A stretch of 64,000 nucleotides of DNA from Heterohyrax brucei (Eukaryota > Chordata > Mammalia > Hyracoidea > Procaviidae): contig CM053140.1 in the NCBI GenBank assembly GCA_028571685.1, positions 28,439,501 through 28,503,500 of the forward strand. Reading direction: 5' to 3'. This document shows positions 1 to 11,700 of the stretch, piece after piece. The notes beneath the pieces were generated by a model that saw nothing but the letters and a program-made list of their open reading frames with translations, did no database searches and had not been told where the DNA came from. Each line of letters begins with the position of its first letter. Within the stretch, counting starts at the first letter, position 1. Both the position numbers and the translations under genes were made by a program.

Positions 1-1120
1 TCTGCCTGGTTAAATCTGTCAGTAAGCCCTTTTAGTTTCTCATTTTAGTTATTGTGCCTTTCAGTTGCAGTATCTCTTATTGTAGATCCTCACATTGTTC
101 TTGCATTGTTTTCCTTATTTTCCTAGCTCTTTCTGTATGTGTTTTTTAGTTTTTTTAGTCATGTTTAGCATTGTAACCTTCAATTGTTTTCATTATTTAG
201 TCATCCCTACATGTACTTTCACTCCCTTTTGCATGTTCATTTGAATGGGCCATTATTTGTCTGTTCTTTGTGTGTCTTGTGATTTTTCTGTTGTTGGGGC
301 ACTGGAATTTTTAAAGGTCTTAACTTCCTCAGTTTTCCCCAGTGTTTGGTGGTTTTGCCCACACTACTATCTACAAGAAACTCTGAGGTAGGTAGAGCCT
401 GCAGCCTTTGCTTCCTGCCTCTTCTCCCTGCCTGTGCTGGTTTCTTCTCCCTCGCTGGTTTAACTGCGAATCGCAAGTTCCAAATCTCACTTTTCAACTT
501 GCAGTCTCTCCCAGACACTCAAGAACACAGTATAGTTAGTCTCTCCACCAGGACACACAGCCACTCAGGTGAGACAGCAGGGTAGGGATGCCATGCAGTT
601 TCCACGTAGGTGAACTATCTCTTAACTCCACTGTAGATGGTCTTCTGTAAGATGTATATCATCCCAGCAGCTGACAGTTACCAGTTGGGAGAAAAGTGGT
701 TACACTAGGGGTGGACCCTCAGGGAGGTCTGCCTTACTCCTCTCAGCCCACCCCATAATACGTTGTCTGTGTGTGCAGCCTCTGTTCAAGATACCTGTTC
801 CTAGCACACAGTGACCTCAATCAACAGTCCTCAGCACCAGTTGTTGGGGAGAGCAAACAGACCCAGGCTGATCCCCAGGGTGGCCTGTCCTGTTTGTTTC
901 ACAGACAAGATGAATCCAAAGATCAGCAGGCAAGACCTCAGGTAAGCTGTCTGCTCGAATTCCAAGAACCAGAGTCAAACAAACAGGAGCCATTTGCAGA
1001 ATCTAGAGAAAGCAAAACCTCGCAAGTCTTCCAGACAGTCTTAAGTATATTCAGTGCAGACCACACTTCCCAAGGAAACTCCCTTGCAACTCATTGTGTA
1101 CTCACAGGAGTTTCCATCGT
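1..1120. other. Non-coding 5' edge, probably old retroelement sequence
   Basis: T-rich sequence at 1-400 changes to mixed composition. It resembles antisense L1 5' material, but I cannot name the family. A 148-codon frame at 771-1217 runs into an AfroSINE and is not a gene. Confidence 0.3.
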
Positions 1121-1128
1121 GGAGGTGG

Positions 1129-1300
1129 TCTATAAAAACCAAACCCAAACCTACTGCTTTCAAGTTGATTCCAACTCATATAGCCACCTGACAGGACAGA
1201 GGAGAACTGCTTCATAGAGTTTCCAGGGAGCATTGGCAAATTTGAACTGCCAAGCTTTTGGTTAGTGGATGTAGCATTTAACCACAGTGCCACCGGGGTT
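1129..1300 (-). repeat. AfroSINE (type A)
   Basis: The reverse complement carries the core 'ctaaccaaaagcttgg' and the 3' tail; here it reads 'ttttggttagtggatgtagc' and 'cagtgccaccggggttt'. Type A is the shorter form (about 160 bases) with a 'tcctatagggtc' segment. Confidence 0.8.
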
Positions 1301-1447
1301 TTGATGGAGATGGTCACATTATGTCAGACTTCATCACAGAAGTGATCACGTCATCATAGGACTGCCGAACTAGATCGCAAGTGTCAAATCACTGAGAACC
1401 ATGGCCCAGCCGAGGTGACACACAACCCCAATGATGAGAGTTTCTTA

Positions 1448-1640
1448 CCAGTTACTGTCAAGTCAACCCTGATTTCTGGCAACCTCATGTGTGTCAGGGT
1501 AGAACTGTGCCTCACAAGGTTTTTAATGACTGGGTTTTTTTTGGAGGTAGATCACTAGGTCTTTTTTCCAGGGTGCCACCAGCCTTTCAGTTAGTGGCCA
1601 AGTGTGCTATTGGCACCACCCAGGGACTCCTTCCTTTAAA
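1448..1640 (-). repeat. AfroSINE (type B)
   Basis: It ends 'caccacccagggactcctt', the reverse of the type B head. Type B is the longer form (about 200 bases), with 'gaaagaaaggcctggcgat' and 'acacatggggtc' segments instead of the type A middle. Confidence 0.75.
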
Positions 1641-1710
1641 AATTTATCTGTTTTTTACTGTTAAGAGTGGACTGATAAGCAACTAGACCAGTAAACAATA
1701 TCATGATAAA

Positions 1711-2335
1711 TGGATAAAAGATTAAAGTTGTTAGGGATTTCATATTACTTGGATCCACAATTGATACCCTGGAAACAGCAGTCAAGAAATCAAAAGACAC
1801 ATTCCTTTGGGCAAATCTGCTGCGAAAGACCTCTTTAAAATATCAAAAAGCAAAGATGTCACCTTGAGGACTCAGGTGCACCTGACCCAAGCCATGGTGT
1901 TTCCATTCACCTCCTATACATGTGAAAGATGAATGATATATAAGGGAGACCAAAGAAGAATTGATGCCTTTGGCTTGTGGTGTTAAAGAAGAACACTTAA
2001 TATACCATGGACTGCCAAAAGAACAAACAGGTCTGTCTTGGGAGAAGTACAACCAGAGTGCTCCTTAGAAGCAAGATGGTGACACTACATCTCATGTACT
2101 TTGGACATGTTGCCATGCAGGATTAGTCCCTGGAGAAGAACATCATGCTTGGTAAAGCAGAGAGTCAGTGAAAAAGAGGAAGACCCTCAATGAGATGGAT
2201 CGACACAATGGCTGTGACAGTGAGCTCATACATAACAGTTGTGAGGATGATGCAGGACCAGGCAGTGTTTTGTTCTGTTGTACATGGGGTGACTATGAGT
2301 TGGTGTTAAGTGCTCAGCAGCACTTAACAACAGCA
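1711..2335 (+). mobile_element. RTE-clade LINE (BovB-like) 3' portion
   Basis: The sequence contains the C-terminal end of a decayed reverse-transcriptase frame ('accatggactgccaaaagaa', 'tactttggacatgttgcc') and the RTE tail 'aaaaagaggaagaccctcaa'. It ends with the tail shared with local SINEs. Confidence 0.75.
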
Positions 2336-2589
2336 TAAGTGTATACTAAGGGAAAAGGTAAATATTAGTAACCCAAATGTTTGAGATAAAGTAAACTACA
2401 TGCTGTATTCTGCACTTTAGAGGCTCTTGATGTGTTGGGACATTTCCCTTTCGTTGATCTCAGTTGTAAAGATTTTCTCAGGGGTCGTAGGCTCTGGCCC
2501 TGGTAGAGACCTCCACAAGTGGTGCTCCAAGGAGGCCAGGCCCTCCCTTCTCACCCATGACATGGTATCCTCTGTCCTTGCTTTCTTAG

Positions 2590-2756
2590 ATGGCCTCATC
2601 TGTTGGCAGACACAGCCGGTTGTGACAGCATGAGGATGGCCTCCAAGCGCATCAGTCAGGAGACCTTTGATGCAGCCGTGCATGAGAACATCAAGGAGTT
2701 TGAAATGGGGCCAGAGGAGGCCTTGAGGGAAGCCATAGAGCAATTTGAGTCACAAG
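2590..2756 (+). CDS. ARMC6: ARMC6 first visible coding exon
   Basis: The pyrimidine-rich stretch ending 'tttcttag' at 2589 is the likely acceptor; a weaker AG at 2609 is an alternative. Coding begins at ATG 2636 (residues 1-40) and ends one base into a glycine codon at 2756, before donor 'gtgggt'. If the exon does start at 2590, its first bases form an out-of-frame ATG that opens an 11-codon upstream reading frame ending at 2625. Confidence 0.88.
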
Positions 2757-5700
2757 GTGGGTACTTACACAGGCTTCTGTTGCTGTAGGCATTGGGCTTA
2801 GAGGCCCTATTAACACCAAATAAGAGTGCTCTCCCACTGCCCAGCTGCCCTCGGACCTGTACCTACCTGTGCTTCATCAGACATTTGGGGATCTCATTTC
2901 AACTGTCACTTCCCTGAAGAGGCTTTCATTGCCAATTCCAAGGACAGCACAGCCCACCTGAGGCCCTGTTGACTCAGCCCAAAGGGGCATGTCCACCTTG
3001 TCTAGAGGAGACAGTGAGCGCTCAAACGGGGTCACAGAGGAGTGTTTAGTGGGTGGGGAGCTGTTCATAATGAGTCAGAGGTAGGAAATTTATGGCTGAA
3101 ACCCCTGACAGGCCACAGCAGGGACCCTGAGGGTCATGGTAGGCAGGCATCACCAACCAGAGACCTACAGGAAGCTATTGCTGTGGGCAAGGGTCTCCCA
3201 ACAGTTTCGGGTCCCCAAATCTATACAGAAAAGTTGAGGCTGGCCCTGCAGCCAGAGAAGCAGGTGATGAACACCTGGTACTCTTATCGTCTGACCTTGC
3301 GTCTGGTACCCCCATCAGCCAAATTCAGACAGAAGCTCAAGGGAAGGGAGCCAAGGATGTAGCCCTAGAGGTCAGAGGTTGGCCTCTGGATACAGAGTGG
3401 GCAGAGGCGCTGGAAAAGTGCTGGAGGGTGACTGGAAGGCAATGGGCATAAATGGTTTCCCCATGGGTGTTCTTGGGGAGTAGGGCTGGGGATGCAGCCA
3501 GGGTAAGGAGTCCTGAGGGAGGAGGCCATGGAGTTGTCTCCTCAACCCTCACGTAGAACGTGGCTGCTTCACAGCATGGCCAGCTGTGATCAGCCAGCCT
3601 TGCTTAGTGACAGCCTCACTGCCACTCTGCTTGACCAGCCCAGGGCCAAGGGGTTGCTCACCCGTGTGCGTACGGTGCTAGGCCCAGCCTGGGCTGTGGG
3701 AACAAGAGCTGGGTAGACTCTCTGGAGGCCCCTGGAGTGGAGGGTCCCAGGTATGACTCAGATGGTAATTACACCTTGTTTGTGGTTTCCTGTTGCTCCC
3801 CTCCAGGGGTTGATCTAAGCAACATTGTGAAGACAGTACCCAGAGTCTCTGCAGATGGCCCTGAGGAGCCAGAACACGGTGTCCTACAGGTAGGGACAGC
3901 ATCCACTTGGGCAGGGTCTGTCAGTTCATCAGAAGCTCAGGACCAGTGGGCTCCCAGTAGTCCCTGAGGGTGTCACAGTGTTTGCACAGAGAGGTGGGCA
4001 GACATCACAGAGGTCAGAGCAAGAGTTGTTGTTTCTGGGGCCTCAACTATCTACTGACACTCACACTCACCTGGGGGGTAGGTGCCATAGTTTCTGAGTT
4101 AATGTGGGAAAACAGGCTACTATGGGTTTCCACACAGGAAGACAGAGCTGATAAGAACTGGACACAACTACATTGGAGAAGATTCTAGTGCTTGTTAAGA
4201 ATGATCGGTGGGCCTAGTTGCAGGGCAGGCACTTTCCTTATACTCTCCCTCACAAGAGTGGGCTGTTACCCCATTTTCCACATGGGGACATCAAGATCCA
4301 GAGGGAAATGCATGACTTGGCTCTTCTAGTGACAAAGCATTGTGGTGATGGGAGGGTGGAGATCAGTTCTGTCTCTCACTGTTTTGCTTTTCCCACTAGT
4401 GAAGAACATCATATAGTAAGGATGAACTGTGTTGGCTATATATTTCTTTTGAGAGCCACTCAAGCTTGTTTTCTGGCAGATTTCCTATTGAGACGGTCAT
4501 CTTTTTTTTTCTTATTGGTTTGTGAAAGCTCTTCATATAGGAAGGATCTCAAGAAAACAGTATAGCTGGGCTTACTAAGTCCTTCTTAAATGCTTGGTAT
4601 TGTGCTAAATTCTTAAGACTATTGTCTCAATCTGAGATAGGCCTCTTTCAATGAGGAGGAAGTGAAGTTTTCCTAGGGATAAATGGCATGGGGAAGGTCA
4701 CAGCTAGTGAGGGGCAGATCTAGGACCCATATCAAGTCTCCTCTTCTACACAAACCAAGCACTGAACTGTTCTGATGTTTCCTATGAGCAGTGCAGGTAC
4801 AGTGCAATGGGTTTCTCTTGTATATGGCCTTTTTTGGCCTTGAGTTTATTGTTCTGCCAAAATGATTGCGTAGGCTACAATGTTACAAAGGATTGCTCAC
4901 TGCACTATACAAATAGGTGCTTAAAACCACCCCATAGGATTAATTGACCCTGGGGAATTGGTGGATTGCTATGCAAATTGAGTGATTGTGGTCTACCAAG
5001 GAGATAGGTCAGTTTATGGCGAGGCTAGGAGGGCAGTTCCTTGAAACTGAATCATATTAAAAAATTAACTCAAAATGGATTAATGATCTAAATATAAGCA
5101 TGAAAATGTTAAAACACGGGGTAAACCGCCATCATCTTGGATTTGAATTTCAGATATACTACGAGTGATACAAGCAACAGAAGAAAACAACCAAAATATG
5201 GGTAAATCAGGGATTTCATCAAAATTAGAAACTTGTAGCCTTGACAGGGGACACAGTGTAGAGTCCCTGATGTAGTATGAGGAAAAGAGGTATGCAGTTC
5301 AAGAACTCTTCTAAAAGACCAGAATTGATGGTCCAGCAACCTGGAGGGTCCTGCGGGACCCCATAGATTTGCTGCTCGCCCAGACCTGAAATCAGCACTG
5401 AGGTCAACACTTGAGACAAGAATGGACTGACTGGGGGACAGAGAACAAGCCTGTGGTGTGTGTATGCCATGATTTTATACATTTATAGAAAGCTATCCTA
5501 CTGGTTTCTTTCTACAGGGGGGGAAAGAGGGTGGAGGTGGGGACAGGTGTTCTTTGGGAGGATACTAGAAGTAGAAAGGAGAAGTGTGCTGTCGCAGGGT
5601 GAGAAGAGCAGATGGGAGCTGTAGATAGGTGGGCATACAAAATTGATTTGGATTGTGTGCTTTCACTTAATTATAATAAAAAAATTATTTGCAAAAAAAT

Positions 5701-8700
5701 TAAAGAACTACAACCAACTAAAAAGTTAAAAAATTTAATTTTTAATTACAGAACAAAAATGTGAATATATCCTTTACATAAAAGATTCAAGCCATACTCA
5801 GGCATGTAAAGTAAAAACTGGAAGTCCCTGTCGCATTCACCCCTGTCCTCACTCTTCCCTGGAGGTGATATGTGGACACGTAGGTCTGCACCCCCTGAGC
5901 CCTTCTCCCAGCAGAGCCAACCCCTTCCTTGCACCTCCTGTGCACCATTCATGGTTGTAGGGTTTCCAGTGTATGAAAAAGGCTCACTGATAAGGGAAAA
6001 GAATTCAAATATAGGGTGACTTCTGTCTGTAAACTATGTAGCAAACAAACAAAAAAAAATCAAACCCACCGCCGTCAAGTATGGTCCTACTCAGCAACCG
6101 TAGAGATCAGAGTAGAACTGCCCCGTAGAGTTTCCAAGGAGCACCTGGTGGATTTGAACTGCTGACCTTTTGGTTAGCAGACATAGCACTTAACCCCTTA
6201 CACCACCAGGGTTTTTACAAAAATAAAACCAAGCTCTTCAAACCCTGAGTAAGAATTGTATCAACCACTTACTCTTTGGAAGTTTACAAGCTACAAGCCA
6301 TCATAGAGAATGAAGGGGCCCAGGGACAAACATAGCTGACAGATGTAGGCCTTGTAACTACCATGGTCATCCCCATTTGTGTCAGAGTAGAGCTGAGCTC
6401 CATAGCATTTTAAGTGGCTGGGTTTTTGGAAAAAGATCATCAGGCCTTTCTTCTGAGGTACCTCTGGGTAGATTTGAACCTCGGACGTTTTGATTTGTAG
6501 CTGAGTGCAGGAACCATTTGCACCATGCCAGGGATGTCAGCCTACCTCCTTCATTTTAATAGGTGTCATCTCCTTAACAAGTAGGCATGGTCTTGAGGTC
6601 ACAGGGTTAACAAGCCCACTTAGAAGCTAAATTTTAGGGTGAGATCCTAGCCAAGGCACAACTCCACTTAAATTTGACAGGCACAGTGTGCAGATAGCTG
6701 CAGTTTTCCTTTTCTCCCTCATTTGACTAAATACAGAATGACTGAGATTCCAGCAGTGGGCATTCTCAAAGGCACCGGGCCTCACATGCATTTTCCACTT
6801 TGTTAAAGATTCCTGCTACAGTGCCACAGCCTCTGCTGTAACTGTTTCATACTGTTGTTGAGCGGCCAGCTACTGAGAAAGATTTGCAGTTTGAACCAAC
6901 TCAGCGAGGCCCCAGAAGAAAGCCCCAGGATTTGCTTCCATGAAGACTGTCCAAGAAAACCCTGTGGAGCTCAGTTCAACTCTGTAACACATGGGGTCCG
7001 CCACAGGTCAAAACAGCTGTGGGTTTGGGAGTTTTGTTGGTTGAGGCTCAGGAAGAATCTGCCCATGGGGCAGTTAGGGTGAGTTACAACCCTTTGGGTG
7101 GGGTGTCTGTGGAGCTGCCTCCATCCTGGGGACAGATGCTGGTGATTTCACTAATACCAGGGACATAGGTTCATCTGGTACTCGTCCGAGGCATGCAGTC
7201 ATGCCCTCTGATTGGCAGCTAGAGTTCTCTGCACTTTTCAAATTGTTTTCTCTCACTAATATTAGACATTAAATAATTAAAATTATTTTAATATAATGGT
7301 AGTTGTTACCAAATCAGCATCTGACTCATGGTGACCCCCATGTGTGCAGAGTAGAACTGCTCTGTAATGGTTTCCGAGGCTGTGACCTTTTAAAAGCAGA
7401 TTGCCAGGCCTTTTTTCTGAGCTGCTGCTGGTCTGAAACCACCAGCCTCTCAGCCTATAGTCAAGCACTTAACCGTTGCAACATAATACTTTAATAACAA
7501 TATGCTCTAATGGTCTACTCAAGGGTGTAGAATTCAATCTGGATAAATCCACTGTGTGTACAGTGTAGTTTCTCTTGGCAGGGTCTTTGTAAATATGTGT
7601 TGAGTAAATGAGACTAAAGGAGACGCCTGGGATGGGTGGGTCTGAGAACCTCCTCAGATTGCCAGCTACAGTTATGTCACAAGTGATCCAGATCAGCAAC
7701 CACGATGTTATCTGTTACAATTTTGCAGTTTGACTGGGCTCAGCTGAATGGTTCTTCAGTGGATCTCACTTGGGGCCACTCATGCAGGGGCAAGAAAGGC
7801 TGGAATGTTTACAGGGTCTGTACTCACATTTCACCTAAGGACACTAGGGTGTCCAGGCCTCCTCCTCTCCATGTAACCCCTGCTACCAGGCATCTAGGCT
7901 CTCTACATGGAGATCAGGACTCTGACAGTATGACTGGGACTAGCCCAGAGATCTGTGGGAGGAAATCCACAGGTTCACACTCCCATGACATATGTGATCT
8001 GACAGTTAAGTTCTCGTCTGGTAGCTGTTTGACTGAGCCTCGCAACAGTCTCTCTTGTGTCTCCCAGGCCCTGGATGCCCTGCAGGAGGCTGTGGCCTGC
8101 TCCCAGCTGCAAGAGCTCTCAGTGCCCCTGGCCCACTTTCATGAACAGTGCCAGCAACACAGGCCCTGCCGCTTCCTGGCTGCGCAGAAGGGGGCCTACC
8201 CTGTGCTGCTCGCCGTCTGGCAGCTGGCCATTGCAGGTGACCCGATGCTCCTGCTGCAGGCACTGGATGCCCTCACAGTGCTGACAGACGGCCAGCCTGA
8301 CCTGATAGATGCCCAAGGCCTGCAGCTGCTGGTGGCCACGCTGGCTCAGGGCACTAGTACAGCCAAGCTCACCTGCACTGCACTCCGCTTGGTGCGCCAT
8401 GTCTGCCTGAAGCATGAGCAGAACCGGCAAGCCCTGGTCAAGGCTGGTGTGCTGCCCCTCCTGACTGGAGCCATCACCCGGCACAGCTGCTGCGCGGACG
8501 TGGTCCGGGAGGCCTGTGGGGCACTCCGCGTCATGACCTTGGACGACGATATCCGTGTGCCCTTTGGCCATGCTCACACCCATGCCAAGATGATTGTGCA
8601 GGAGAACCAGGGCTTGAAGGTGCTGATCAAGGCTGCCCAAGGTAGGGGGCATGGGACAGCCTTTGGGGACATGTCTTCCTTTGAGGCCAGGTTCAGCTGA

Positions 8701-11700
8701 GCAGTTCAGCCTGCCCAAGGTAGGGGGGCAGGAGATGGCCTCAAAGATCATGGCCTCATCTCAGGGTTGGGGCTCAGCTGAGGGGTTCATGTGCTGGTAG
8801 AGACCACCCATGGGGTTTGGCAGGAGGTAGCCTTAGGGGACACAGCCTCCTCTGAGGCTTGGGCTCAGCCTGACAGTTAATTTGCTGGCTGCCCAGGAGG
8901 CCTCCAGGCTGGAGCTCATTGCCCAGGCCTGAATGAGCTCATTGCTACAGACATTTAGAGAAGGAGCTCGCACTGTCCAGCTACATGGATGGAGGGGGAA
9001 AGGGAGAATGCTCCCAAGGAGATTGGGGTGCTGTTTCCAAAGACAGGGACCTTGATTCTGTCACTGAGGCTGGTCCCAGCAAGGTTCATACTCCCATGGC
9101 ATACAAGGTCTGACAGTTAAGTTCTCGAACTCATCCTAGAAAAGGTATTTTGTACCATATTGCTGAATATCATTACAGTCACCTTCAAAGTACTCCCTTG
9201 GGAAGCTGTGCACCGACACCAGTGCCTAGTCCACCCTTCAAAGCAATTTTGGAACTTGTTTTCTGGAATGGGCATCAGAGCTGTCGTATTACCTTTGATG
9301 TCCAGAATGTCATCAAAATGTCTTCCTTTCAATATTTCCTTTATCTTTGGGTAAAGAAAAAAGCCACTGGGGGCCAGATCAGGAGAGTAGGGAGTGTTCC
9401 AATACAGTTACTTGTTTACTAGCTAAAAGCTCCCTTACAAACAACTATACAATTAAGTTTGCAAACTTGCCACCGTCCCACCATGCACAATGGCCATTCC
9501 AGAAAGTTTTCAAATTGCTTTCAACGGTGAACTCGGTGTTGGTATGGGTAAATAGCTTCCCAAGAAGAGTACTTTGAGTGTGACCATGGTGATATTCAGC
9601 AATGAGGTGCACAGCACGTTTTCTAGGATGAGTTTGCAAACTTAATTGTCAAACCTTGTATACAAGGTTCCACAATTAAGTCCACAACCTTAATTGTTCT
9701 ACGTGCTAAACTTTTTCTGACAGTGAAGTTCGCGAACTCATCCTGGACAAGGTGCTACATACCTCATTGCTGAATACCACTGTGGTCACCCCTGCGGAAG
9801 CTATGTACCGATGCCAGTGCCTAGTCTACTTTTCAAAGCAGTTTTGGAAATCTTTTTCTGAAATGTATATCACAGCTGTCGTTGTACAAGGTCTGGCAGT
9901 TACGTTCGCTAACTCATACTAGCAGAAGTGCTCTGAGAGGTGGAGTAGGTACTAACATTGATGCATAGCTTCCCAGTGGGAGTCCTTCGAAGGAGACCAC
10001 AGTGATACTGAACAATGAGGTATGTAGCACCTTTTCTAGGATGAGTTCATGAACTTATCAGACCTTGTATGACGACAGCTCTGATGGACAGCCCAGAAAA
10101 AGTTCCAAAATTGTTTTGAAGGGTGGACTAGACACTGGTACTAGTGCACAGCTTCCCAAGTTGAGTACTTTCAAGGTAACCGTAGTGATGTTCAGCAGTG
10201 AGGTATGTAGCACTTTTGGGGGACAAGTTCACGAACTTAATTGTCTGGCTTCATATATGAGGCTCTTGATGGGGGAAGTAGTTAACACACTCAACTACTA
10301 ACCAAAAGATTGAAAGTTCGAGTCCTCCCAGAGGCACTTTGGAAAAAACACCTGGTGATCTGCTTCTGGAAAACAAGCCACTGAAAACGCTATGGAGTCC
10401 AGTTCTTGTCTGCATACATGGGGTCACCATGAGTCAGAATCAACTTGACAGCAACTAACAACAAATATATTTCTCATCAGTGTCTATACCAAAAATATCA
10501 AACCACTGATGTTGTTTCCAACACATAGTGATCCTGTATCTGTAGCTATATATAGTAAGAGGTTGATCACGGCAGGGCAGGGCAGGCTGGACACAGGCAG
10601 GGGCTGAGGCTGTGGTCTCTGGGCAGAATTTGTCTGTCTGCCTCTGGGTTTGTTCTTAGGGCCCTTAGATGACATAGTGCCCACCTGGTTTGAAGGGTAA
10701 CCTCTACCTAGTGTCTGGGCTGTGGGTGTTAGCCACATCAATAGACAGCTGCAGTGCAGTCTGTGTTGGCTTGAATAACAGTCAAAGCATAAACAACACT
10801 CAAGGGTCTCCTCATGGGATATGGTGTCCACCCTCACTCTGGGGATCTCTGCAAAGGCGTCCCCTGCCAGATAGCTGCATGGGCCATAGTACTACCATGT
10901 GCTGTGTTAGAGCATCTGGCCACATTTCCTCCAGGGTGTCCAGGTTTTGTGTCACAATTAGAAGGGTCATTCTGACCGCAAAATCTTAAAAATCATTCTA
11001 TTGTAGCACTTGGCTGGTTTCATTTTCTAGGTGAGACTGTCTTTGGCATGGGAGACCTGGTTCTTGCTTATCCCAAAGCAGCCAGCAGGGGGTGCTGCAG
11101 GTCCAGCCCTGGGTATGCACAAGGCCTGTCCCCTGAGCACCCTCTTCAGGCACAGCCTACTGGCCTCCAGGCACAGATGATGCCCCATGAGGCAGAGGGT
11201 TTGGGCCCCCTAATCAGAGCTGTAGCCCTCTGCCCACTCCTGCAGAAGTTCTGCACCCAGGACTGCTGTCCCCAAGCCCAGCTGGTTGTACCCGGGAGCC
11301 AGGCACTGGCCAACCACTGCTTCGGCCTGCCTTCTTCATTCCAGGTCCCCCCAGACTCCTTCTGAATCCTGGCCAGACCGCCTCCTGGGCCCCTCATCCT
11401 CCACCCAGTTTCCCACAGACCCTCTAAACATCCCCCGGGATATCCCAAGCCCCCTCTTCAGGTCTCCTCCCACCTGACCCCCTCCATGCATGCTCTCTTT
11501 GCCCTCAACCCACTCCCTCGGTGCATCTCCCCACCCCCACAGCATTCTCTGACAACCCTGGTGTCCTGGGTGAGCTCTGTAGCACCCTGTCACGTCTGGC
11601 TGTCCGCAATGAGTTCTGCCAGGAGATCGTGGACCTCGGGGGCCTGGGCATCCTGGTGGGCCTGCTGTCTGATAACACCAACCACCAGGTAGGTGCCAGA

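Noticed and set aside
771..1217. 148-codon open frame on the + strand
   Set aside because: Its last third lies in an AfroSINE and the rest has no protein-like features.
8119..8751. 210-codon open frame on the - strand
   Set aside because: It is the exact antisense of ARMC6 exon 3; the frame is open because of the exon's GC-rich codon use.
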